Shown here piece by piece: positions 57,181 to 64,000 of a DNA stretch of 64,000 nt. Both the position numbers and the translations under genes were made by a program. A model generated the notes under the pieces. It worked only from the letters and a program-made list of their open reading frames with translations, did not search any database and was not told the origin of the DNA. Source of the DNA: Stenotrophomonas sp. ATCM1_4 (GTDB lineage Bacteria > Pseudomonadota > Gammaproteobacteria > Xanthomonadales > Xanthomonadaceae); NCBI RefSeq assembly GCF_004348115.1, contig NZ_QPFB01000001.1, forward strand, positions 721,978 through 785,977. The letters run 5' to 3'. Positions within the stretch are counted from its first letter, which is position 1; each line of letters opens with the position of its first letter.

Positions 57181-59204
57181 CCGGTCCCGGCGACCAGCTG
57201 GTGCAGGCAATCGAAGCGGACGAGATGGAGCAGGCCGAAGCCGAGCGCCGCGCCGCTGCCGCGCTGGAGGAGGAGGGGGCGGTTAAGGCCTGGCTGAAGC
57301 GCATCGAGGAGGCCCGCGAGTTCGACAAGGACGCGCGCAAGGGCTACGCGCTGGACCGTCGGTATTGCCAGGAGCAGGCGAACTCGGACGTTTTCGACGT
57401 GCGTGTGCCGATCGCCGGCACTTACGTCGGCATCCTCACGACCTTCCTGTTCGCCCGCGACCCTGAAGTCAGCGTGGAGCTGGCCGAGGCGGTGTCTGTA
57501 CGGATCAAGGAAGACGCCAAGGCCTTCGCAACCACGTTGGAGATTGTCGTCGGGCGGCTGTGGAAGAAGGGCAAGCTCAAGGCGGCGGCAGACCCGCTGG
57601 TCCGCTCGGGCCTGAGCGTCGCCATCGGCTGGATGAAGGCGGCATGGCACCGCGAGACTGGCAACAACCCGGCGCTGCAGCAGGAGATCGCCGGCCTGCG
57701 GTCCAGCCTGGCCGCCATCGACCAGCTACAGGCCGAACTGGCCGAAGGCATGGTGGGCGACGACTCGGCCCAGCGCGCAGAGCTGGAGCAGCGGCTGCAG
57801 CAGGCTGAGGACGAGGCCGAGCGCATCATCTTCAACGCCCTGTGCCTGGACTTCGTGCGGGCTGACGACATCCAGGTCGCGCCCGAATGCGCATGCCTCC
57901 AGAACTACGTCGACAGCCCGTGGATCGCCCAGCGGCTGTTCATGCCGATGGCGAAGGCCAAGGCCGCGTATCCCGAAGCCGCAGAGTTTCTGGGCTCGGC
58001 CACGGCCTACTTCCGCGTCCCGGGCAGGACGGCAGACGGGGCAGGGTTCAGTGGTACAGCCGGCGCCGAGCAGACGGATGAGTACAGCAAAGTCCCAGCC
58101 GGGGCGGCTGACACCAGCAAAGCCTGCGTGTGCGTCTGGGAGGTCTGGAACAAGGAAACGGGCCACGTCATCACGGTCGCAGAGGGCTGCCCGCGATACC
58201 TGCGTCAGCCGTTCAAGCCCGATCAGCGCACGACGCGCTTCTACCCGTTCTTCAGCTGGGCGGTGATCTGGAACGACGGGGCGCGCCACCCGCAGTCGCT
58301 GGTTGACCGCTCCCGATCGCTGCTGGACGAGTACAACCGGGTCCGCACGAACTACCGCGAGCACCGCCGCCGCGCCATCCCGAAGACGGGCTTCGACAGT
58401 GGTTCTCTCGATCCCGTGGAAGCCAACAAGATCGCAGACGCCGCTTCTGGCGAAATGGTGGGCCTGGACCTCAAAGGGGTGCCGCCCGCGCAGGTGCTGT
58501 TCCCGATCAGCTACAACCCGGTCGACATGGCGCTGTACGACACCCAGGTGATCCGATCGGAGCTGGAGATGATCTGGGGCGTACAGGAGGCGCTGTCTTC
58601 CAGCATCCAGGTGGCCAAGACCGCCACGGAGGCCGACATCCAGCAGCAGGGCACCGAGTCGCGAATCGGCTACGCCCGCGACAGTCTGGACGAGATGCTG
58701 TCCGACCTTGCGCGCTACACCGCCGAGCTGGCTGTCTCGCCCAACGGGCTGACGCCCGAGGATGCTGCAGCCATGGCTGGCGACGAGGCACTGTGGTTCA
58801 ACGTGCCCGAGCCCGAGATGCTGGACATGGTCGTGCAGGTCGACATTCGCGCGGGATCGTCCGGCAAGCCGGCCACGGCGCTGCGCCAGCAGCAGTGGTC
58901 GATTCTGCTGCCCCAGCTGCAGCAGGCCGCCATCCAGATTGGCCAGATGCGCGGCGCGGCCTTGCCGGACATCGCCAACTGCCTGGAGCAGCTGACCGTT
59001 GAGACGGTCAAGCGCGCCGGCGATACCAGCATCGACCCCTACAGCTTCATTCCGCAGGCACCTGCACCAGTTGCCCCGGGCCTGCCGGGCGGCGCTGCCG
59101 TTGACCCGGCGATGCTGGCCGGTGCCGCCGGCGGTGAGCCGCCCATCGATCCCGCAATGCTCGACCCGGCAGCAATGGCGCCGCCGGCAATCACCCCTGT
59201 TTGA
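57177..59204 (+). CDS. Portal protein
   Basis: The 675-residue protein has an acidic helical N-terminus, DVFDVRVPIAGTYVGILTTFLFARDPEV, a long coiled coil (about 175-225), and RVRTNYREHRRRAIPKTGFDSG and IRSELEMIWGVQEALSSS in the core. Length and position between terminase and scaffold agree with P22/Sf6-type portals. ATG 57177 overlaps the terminase stop (ATGA). Confidence 0.85.
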   Translation: MTGPGDQLVQAIEADEMEQAEAERRAAAALEEEGAVKAWLKRIEEAREFDKDARKGYALDRRYCQEQANSDVFDVRVPIAGTYVGILTTFLFARDPEVSVELAEAVSVRIKEDAKAFATTLEIVVGRLWKKGKLKAAADPLVRSGLSVAIGWMKAAWHRETGNNPALQQEIAGLRSSLAAIDQLQAELAEGMVGDDSAQRAELEQRLQQAEDEAERIIFNALCLDFVRADDIQVAPECACLQNYVDSPWIAQRLFMPMAKAKAAYPEAAEFLGSATAYFRVPGRTADGAGFSGTAGAEQTDEYSKVPAGAADTSKACVCVWEVWNKETGHVITVAEGCPRYLRQPFKPDQRTTRFYPFFSWAVIWNDGARHPQSLVDRSRSLLDEYNRVRTNYREHRRRAIPKTGFDSGSLDPVEANKIADAASGEMVGLDLKGVPPAQVLFPISYNPVDMALYDTQVIRSELEMIWGVQEALSSSIQVAKTATEADIQQQGTESRIGYARDSLDEMLSDLARYTAELAVSPNGLTPEDAAAMAGDEALWFNVPEPEMLDMVVQVDIRAGSSGKPATALRQQQWSILLPQLQQAAIQIGQMRGAALPDIANCLEQLTVETVKRAGDTSIDPYSFIPQAPAPVAPGLPGGAAVDPAMLAGAAGGEPPIDPAMLDPAAMAPPAITPV

Positions 59205-59233
59205 CCCGACACGCCGCCAGCGAGGAGACACAC

Positions 59234-60376
59234 GTGCGTATTGACCACAACGAACCCGACACCACCACCGTCGAGGACGACGGCACCGCCGCAGCTGCCG
59301 CGCAGGCCGCTGCCACCGTCGCCAGCAATGACGGTGCCACCGACACCGGGGCCATGGATGCCTTCAGTCAGGGCGTGGAAGTTGCCCGCGAGCAGGAAGT
59401 GCGGGAGGAGGGCGGTGCGCCCGCCGCTGCCGCTGATGGCCAGGCTGCTGCCGGTGCTGAAGTCGATGCTGCTGGCGGCGAAACCGTTGGCGCAGCAGCA
59501 CCTGCTGGTGGTGCTGAGGGTGGCCAGGGCGGTGAGCCCGATGCCGCTGCAGCAGCTGCCGCCGCATCTGCCGCGAGCCAGCCCGACGCCATCGATGCCG
59601 AGATCAAGGACCTGGGCATCAACAACGAGCGGACCCAGAAGCGTTTCCGCGAACTGAGCGAGCGCGCCGCGGAGGTGGAAGCACTCCGCCCGGACGCCGA
59701 GCGCGGCCGGCAGTGGGAGGAGACGATCAAGTCCACCGGTGCCGATCCGCAGCAGATGGGCAACGCCCTGAACTACCTGGCCGCCATCAACTCCGGTGAC
59801 CCGGCCGCGATGGGGCAGGCCTACGACTTCATGCAGCAGGAGATGGCATGGCTGGCCAAGCAGCTGGGCCGGCCGGCACCGGGCTATGACCCGCTGAGCG
59901 AGCATGCCGACCTGGCCAAGCAGGTTGCCGACGGCGACATGACCCGCCCGGCCGCCGAGGAGCTGATCCGCAGTCGTCGCACCACCGCGCTGCAGCAGGA
60001 CAGCCAGCAGCGGCAGCGCCAGCAGATGGAGCAGCAGGCCACCGCCGAGCAGGCGCACCAGCAGGCCCTGCAGCAGGTCGGTGCGCTCGGCCAGCAGCTG
60101 CGCGCTGCCGATCCGCACTTCGACGCCAAGTTCAAGGCCATCCAGCCGATGGTCGCGGTGATCCAGAGCACGCTGCCGCCACAGGAGTGGGCCGGGGCCA
60201 TCCAGCGGGCCTATCTGGCCGCTCCTGCACCGGTGGTCGCGCCGCCGGCACAGCGCCAGCCCGCAGCTGCCCCGAACAACCCCGCGCGCGCCACGGGGCT
60301 CGACCTGAGCCAAGCCCCGACGAAGGAGAACGCCTTCACGTTCGGTGTGGCCGCAGCCAAGGCGCAGGGCCGCTGA
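59234..60376 (+). CDS. Probable scaffolding protein
   Basis: The 380-residue protein is rich in Ala, Gln, Glu and Asp; residues 15-110 are almost all Ala/Gly/Asp/Glu, the middle is helical and the tail is Gln-rich coiled coil (SQQRQRQQMEQQATAEQAHQQ). That composition and the place between portal and capsid fit an internal scaffold. GTG 59234 is preferred, with GAGGAGACAC before it. Confidence 0.75.
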   Translation: MRIDHNEPDTTTVEDDGTAAAAAQAAATVASNDGATDTGAMDAFSQGVEVAREQEVREEGGAPAAAADGQAAAGAEVDAAGGETVGAAAPAGGAEGGQGGEPDAAAAAAAASAASQPDAIDAEIKDLGINNERTQKRFRELSERAAEVEALRPDAERGRQWEETIKSTGADPQQMGNALNYLAAINSGDPAAMGQAYDFMQQEMAWLAKQLGRPAPGYDPLSEHADLAKQVADGDMTRPAAEELIRSRRTTALQQDSQQRQRQQMEQQATAEQAHQQALQQVGALGQQLRAADPHFDAKFKAIQPMVAVIQSTLPPQEWAGAIQRAYLAAPAPVVAPPAQRQPAAAPNNPARATGLDLSQAPTKENAFTFGVAAAKAQGR

Positions 60377-60438
60377 TGCGCCGCCATCCCCTCGCGCTCG
60401 CCATCTGGCGGGCGCTCAACGACTGGAGCAGGAAATGA
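60376..60438 (+). CDS. 20-residue coupled ORF
   Basis: MRRHPLALAIWRALNDWSRK. It begins in the scaffold stop (TGATG) and ends in the next start (ATGA). Evidence is coupling only. Confidence 0.4.
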   Translation: MRRHPLALAIWRALNDWSRK

Positions 60439-60875
60439 GCGAGCAGAAGGCAGTCCGCTGCAGCTTGGGCGTGACGACCGATGAGGTCGAGGCCCAGGTA
60501 TTCGACATCGAGTACTTCACCGCGCGGGATGGCGTGGCGGGTTCGTATCAAGGGACGGACGTGCAACCGGAGATTGATCCGGACTTCGCACGTTTCACGT
60601 TCTGCATCGTCCGCCTGCGCAATGGTTTCATCGTCACCGGGCAGGCTGTGCACCTGCACACCAGCGAGGCTGATGTGGCCCTCGGACGCCACTTCGCACG
60701 AGCAGACGCCCTCGCCAAGGTGCGGCAGATTCTCGGGTTCCAGCTGCGTGAAAAGCTCGACAGGGACGAGCGCAGCAGGCCGGGCCTAACTGCGTTGAGC
60801 GAAGCCGATGCGCGCGCGGATGTCGCCGGCACCCCGCGCCCCGACAATCCCGGCCTCAACACGAACGCCGCATAA
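60435..60875 (+). CDS. Gp49-family phage protein
   Basis: The 146-residue protein has FTFCIVRLRNGFIVTGQAVHL and LGRHFARADALAKVRQILGFQLREKL, which match the Gp49/Gp66 family seen in N4- and Sf6-like phages. Function is unknown. It is placed between scaffold and capsid. Confidence 0.75.
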   Translation: MSEQKAVRCSLGVTTDEVEAQVFDIEYFTARDGVAGSYQGTDVQPEIDPDFARFTFCIVRLRNGFIVTGQAVHLHTSEADVALGRHFARADALAKVRQILGFQLREKLDRDERSRPGLTALSEADARADVAGTPRPDNPGLNTNAA

Positions 60876-60880
60876 CCCCG

Positions 60881-60909
60881 TTGACTGGCATGCCGGCTGG
60901 CGCATATTG
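60881..60909 (+). promoter_or_regulatory. Candidate promoter before the capsid gene
   Basis: TTGACT (60881-60886) and ATATTG (60904-60909) are 17 bases apart in the 171-base gap before the capsid gene; the rest of the gap has several short palindromes and no gene. Confidence 0.4.
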
Positions 60910-61046
60910 CGATCCAGCCGGCCAACGCCGGCATCGCGAGTGACGTAAGCCGGGTTCGCCGCCGGTAGCGCTGAAACGAGAGTCGCGCCCTCGGAACGCG
61001 AGAGACCACGCCCATTCGGGCTTCCTCTTTCCCTCCGAGGTGCGAT

Positions 61047-62108
61047 ATGCCATTGACCCCCGCCCAGTTGGCCAGCGGCGCCAACTACCAGATGCAGTCC
61101 TATGCGACTGACGACCCGATCGACCAGTTCACCAGCGAGCGCCCGCTCGCCCAGTGGCTGATCTCCAAGAAGACCGATACGGTATTCGGTAACGGCATCT
61201 TCAACGAGAAGGTGCGGTTCACCAACGACAGCAACTACCAGAACTACTCCGGCGACGACCAGGTCAACTTCAACCGGAAGGACACCGTCCGCCTGGCGCC
61301 GTACCAGCACTACGAGGCCCACGACGGCTTCAGCCTCAACGAGACCGAGCTGGCCAACAACGGCATCATCCTGACCGACGACAAGTCGGCGCAGATGACC
61401 GACGCCGAGCATATCCAGATCGTGGACAAGCTGAAGGAAGGCTGGGACACGCTGAAGGATGGCTTTCAGGAGAACTGGGACCGCGAAATCCACCTCGACG
61501 GCTCGGCGAACCCGAAGGCCGTGCCGGGTCTGGACGCGCTGGTCAGCACCACGCCAAACGTGGGCGTCATCGGTGGCCTGGATGCAGCCAACGCGCCGTG
61601 GTGGCGCAACTGGGCGGTGATGGGGATCAGCACGGCCACGGCTGGCAACCTGATCTCGACGCTGGAGAAGATCTGGCGTCAGACCATCACCTACGGAAAG
61701 CTGGGGGCGCCGGACTTCATCCCCGTGGGCTCGGATATGTACGACGCGCTGCTGGCTGACGCGCTGAAGGTCATCGGGCGCCAGATCAACATGGGCGGCA
61801 CTTCTACCGGTGGCGTGACGGTCGACCCGAGCACCAAGGCGCTGGCCTTCAAGGGCGTGCAGGTGGTCTGGGATCCCACCTTCGACGCGCTGGACGAGGA
61901 GCAGGGTGCGATCACGTATCCGTGGAAGAAGCGCGGCTATTTCCTCAACAGCAAGGCCGTCCGCCTGCGCCCCGTGAAGGGGCGCTGGATGATCCGCCGC
62001 ACCCCGCCGCGTGTGTACGACCGCTACACGTACTACTTCGGCCTGACCGCGGACTACGGCCTGACCTGCCGCAAGCGCAACTCGAACGCGGTTTTCAGCA
62101 TCGCCTGA
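61047..62108 (+). CDS. Major capsid protein
   Basis: The 353-residue protein begins MPLTPAQLASGANYQMQSYA, has beta-rich body and DFIPVGSDMYDALLADALKV, GVQVVWDPTFDAL and a C-terminal YTYYFGLTADYGLTCRKRNS. Length and position are those of an HK97-fold coat protein without a large N-terminal delta domain; scaffolding would be supplied by the preceding gene. SD CTCCGAGG is 7 bases before. Confidence 0.85.
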   Translation: MPLTPAQLASGANYQMQSYATDDPIDQFTSERPLAQWLISKKTDTVFGNGIFNEKVRFTNDSNYQNYSGDDQVNFNRKDTVRLAPYQHYEAHDGFSLNETELANNGIILTDDKSAQMTDAEHIQIVDKLKEGWDTLKDGFQENWDREIHLDGSANPKAVPGLDALVSTTPNVGVIGGLDAANAPWWRNWAVMGISTATAGNLISTLEKIWRQTITYGKLGAPDFIPVGSDMYDALLADALKVIGRQINMGGTSTGGVTVDPSTKALAFKGVQVVWDPTFDALDEEQGAITYPWKKRGYFLNSKAVRLRPVKGRWMIRRTPPRVYDRYTYYFGLTADYGLTCRKRNSNAVFSIA

Positions 62109-62157
62109 TCACCCCCAACGTGCCGGCGGGGTACGCCTCGCCGGCCAGGAGAAAGAA

Positions 62158-62466
62158 ATGCCGAACACCATCACCATCGCGGGGGCGGCCATCGTCGCCC
62201 TCAACAAGACGCCGCTGCTGGGCGGCGAAGGTCGCGAAGGCCTCGCTCATCTGGGCGAGAACGTCGCGGTCACCACTGGCGTGCTGCTGCAGGGCCATCC
62301 GGGCCTGGCCAGCGGTGCGACCCCGGAAGCCGGTGACGCCGGCTGGGTGACGCTGCTGAGCGCCACTGCGACGCAGGGCCCGGTTGTCGAGATCGCGGAC
62401 CTGCCCAAGTTCGTGAAGCTTGGCGCGGCTGCCGCCAATCCCATCACCCTGGAGGGCGTGCAGTAA
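62158..62466 (+). CDS. Probable head decoration or structural protein, 102 residues
   Basis: MPNTITIAGAAIVALNKTPL, beta-rich, Gly/Ala-rich with GLAHLGENVAVTTGVLLQG. It follows the capsid gene directly after GGAGAAAGAA. Decoration proteins are of this size and place; this is inference. Its stop overlaps the next start. Confidence 0.55.
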   Translation: MPNTITIAGAAIVALNKTPLLGGEGREGLAHLGENVAVTTGVLLQGHPGLASGATPEAGDAGWVTLLSATATQGPVVEIADLPKFVKLGAAAANPITLEGVQ

Positions 62467-63023
62467 TGGCCAAGATCACCCTGACGCTGGTCACGCTGCT
62501 GATCGACCGTGACGCCAGCACCAAGCTGCCGACCACCGTGCCGGAATACGAGCAGTCCATCCTCGAAGAGATCTACGGGGAGGAGCTGGTGACCGAGCTG
62601 TCCTCCGATGAGGTGCAGGTGGAGGACTTCGACGTGGGTACTGCCTTCGCCGGCCTGGTCAAGAAGTACGGCGGCAATGCGGACTCCGACGCGGCGCGCG
62701 CCCGGTACTTCAATCGCGAGCGTGACCTGGAGAAGTTCATCGGCAACCGCCAGCCGTTGGGCACCAAGGCCGCAGCCAAGGCCCCGGCACCCACCGCAGC
62801 CGAGAAGAAGGCAGCCAAGGCCGCAGCCAAGGCCGGTAAGGACGCGCCGCAGGCTACCGACTTCACCGAGCTGCTGGCCGGTGACGTGGCCTCGATCACC
62901 GAGAAGCTGAAGGACCTGACCGATGCGGACCTGGTTGCCATCGAAGCGGCGGAGACCGAAGGACAGGCCCGCGAGGATCTGCTGGCCGCGATCGATGACG
63001 AGAGCGAGTCCCGCAAGCAGTAA
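62466..63023 (+). CDS. Head-associated protein with Ala/Lys linker
   Basis: The 185-residue protein has an N-terminal domain (to about 95), an Ala-Lys-rich linker (AAAKAPAPTAAEKKAAKAAA) and a C-terminal helical part ELLAGDVASITEKLKDLTDADLVAIEAAETEG. The last part is of a kind common in phage head proteins. Function unknown. Confidence 0.6.
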   Translation: MAKITLTLVTLLIDRDASTKLPTTVPEYEQSILEEIYGEELVTELSSDEVQVEDFDVGTAFAGLVKKYGGNADSDAARARYFNRERDLEKFIGNRQPLGTKAAAKAPAPTAAEKKAAKAAAKAGKDAPQATDFTELLAGDVASITEKLKDLTDADLVAIEAAETEGQAREDLLAAIDDESESRKQ

Positions 63024-63099
63024 CCCGACCCGCTGGCGGCGGTGACGGCGGCCGGTCGGGGGTGACTCCGGCCGGCCATTTTCATTGGAGGAGAGCGAA

Positions 63100-63720
63100 A
63101 TGCTTGATGTCCACGTGCTGGTGATGGACTACACGCCGGCGGAGGTTGTGGCGCGCTGCAAGGCGTCGATCGAGGCGGCAGCGGCGCGCGCGGGCTACCC
63201 CGTGGCGGTGCACTACCTGCCGGGCGTCGTCGGGCATCTCGGCAAGGCCCGGGCCAACGGATATGCCCTGGGGGCGTTCCCCTACGTGACGCACGTTGAT
63301 GACGACGACTGGGTGCAGCCCGACGCATTCGAGGTGCTGGCCGACCAGCTGGCCGCGGGCGTCCTGGCGATCACCACCGGCGAGAACCACGTGCATGCGG
63401 CAGCGGCCGTGCCGGCGCCGGACTCGCGCCACCACCTGGCCGTGTTCCGCCGCGAGTTCGTGAAGGGCCTCGGCTACGACAGCTTCCGCTTCTACCCCGA
63501 CCAGTACCTGCTGAGCATGTGCGAGCCGGTGCATCTGCCTGTCTGCGTCTACAACCACTGCATCGACATGGAGAGCGGCAGCCGCCGGCAGCGCCGCGCC
63601 CATGCAGGCGAGGCCCGCAGGGAGCTAGCCGCGATTCGGCGCCCGGACCTGGCGGTGCTGGAGAACGCCACCCCGGCCGAGCTGGCCGCCGCCATCGACC
63701 GTCACGTGAGGGAGCCGTAA
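63100..63720 (+). CDS. GT-A (family 2-like) glycosyltransferase-like protein
   Basis: The 206-residue protein begins MLDVHVLVMDYTPAEVVARC, shows a GT-A Rossmann-like start, GKARANGYALGAFPYVTHVDDDDW (about 48-71), with the DxD-type metal site at 67-70, and a later RFYPDQYLLSM. GT2 enzymes transfer a sugar from a nucleotide-sugar donor. ATG 63100 follows GGAGGAGAG. It lies between head and tail genes of the prophage. Confidence 0.75.
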   Translation: MLDVHVLVMDYTPAEVVARCKASIEAAAARAGYPVAVHYLPGVVGHLGKARANGYALGAFPYVTHVDDDDWVQPDAFEVLADQLAAGVLAITTGENHVHAAAAVPAPDSRHHLAVFRREFVKGLGYDSFRFYPDQYLLSMCEPVHLPVCVYNHCIDMESGSRRQRRAHAGEARRELAAIRRPDLAVLENATPAELAAAIDRHVREP

Positions 63721-64000
63721 TGGCCAATCTTCTGAACAACAGCAATCTCTGGACCGCCACGGGGGCCGAGCGGGTCGACGGCACGTGGCAGTTCAACATC
63801 GATGGCGCCCATTCGGACCGCGCCAACGGCAACATCACGACCATAGATTCACCCGGCGCCGGGAACATCGTTGCCGGCACGGTCGCCTATGAGGTCACCG
63901 ACTACGACTCCCCGCTGGATTACCTGTACTTCGTGGTCTTCGTCAGCGGCACGCTGGGTTTCAGCCAGCTGATCTACTCGCCGGGTGACCCGCTGCCCAA
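63720..64000 (+). CDS. Phage structural protein, cut by window edge
   Basis: Starts MANLLNNSNLWTATGAERVD at 63720, overlapping the previous stop (TAATG), and runs off the right edge. Beta-rich residues such as FNIDGAHSDRANGN suggest a virion or tail-side protein. No family assigned. Confidence 0.6.
   Translation, partial: MANLLNNSNLWTATGAERVDGTWQFNIDGAHSDRANGNITTIDSPGAGNIVAGTVAYEVTDYDSPLDYLYFVVFVSGTLGFSQLIYSPGDPLP

Overview
The window looks like a chromosome segment of a gamma-proteobacterium of the Xanthomonadaceae, most like Stenotrophomonas or a close relative. This is judged from the high G+C content, the protein sequences, a his operon led by a TrpR-like regulator, a threonine-rich leader before thrABC, and the order thrS-infC-rpmI-rplT-pheS-pheT-ihfA-merR-tRNA-Pro. 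The species is an inference; no database was searched. Positions 1-38,018 are ordinary core genome and 38,019-64,000 is the left part of a temperate phage genome inserted next to tRNA-Pro. The right end of the prophage lies outside the window. Core region. 1-1,876: a LysR regulator cut by the window edge, divergent from an lrgA-lrgB pair. 1,880-5,971: a tight leftward operon (DUF4190 membrane protein, SAM methyltransferase, pyrD, murB, EamA transporter). 6,059-7,591: an ALDH7-type aldehyde dehydrogenase. 7,958: tRNA-Arg(CCT). 8,178-9,907: AraC regulator and EamA exporter. 10,132-15,187: thr operon with leader peptide, thrA-thrB-thrC. 15,243-16,001: FNR-type regulator, leftward. 16,111-25,073: hisS, then a regulator (hisR) and hisGDCBHAFIE with overlapping genes, behind a perfect palindromic operator. 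25,284-29,172: a secreted metallophosphoesterase, a lone OB-fold lipoprotein-like gene, a legumain-type C13 peptidase and a DUF4124 protein. 29,378-29,863: tRNA-Ala, tRNA-Glu, a 3'-truncated tRNA-Ala abutting tRNA-Gly. 30,022-37,880: thrS with its own threonine leader and attenuator, infC with a probable AUC start, rpmI, rplT, pheS, pheT, ihfA, merR. Prophage. Integrase and a probable excisionase lie beside tRNA-Pro. A leftward early operon (46,443 to 38,102) of about twenty small overlapping genes carries an ERF annealing protein and a YqaJ exonuclease. An immunity region (46,480-48,245) has a CI-like repressor, a Cro-like protein, two genes that appear to be co-transcribed with the repressor, and two pairs of matching operators with 23-bp spacing. 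The rightward early region (48,908-54,878) encodes a CII-like protein, an O-like replication protein with 12-bp iterons inside the gene, a DnaB helicase, a DUF1367 protein, a Ref-type nuclease, an AP2/HNH protein and a RuvC-like resolvase. The morphogenesis region (55,329-64,000) has terminase small and large subunits, portal, scaffold, a Gp49-family protein, major capsid protein and, unexpectedly, a GT-A glycosyltransferase-like protein before the first tail-side gene, which runs off the window. Together these describe a complete early programme for a tailed phage of lambda/P22-like layout; tail and lysis genes are beyond position 64,000.
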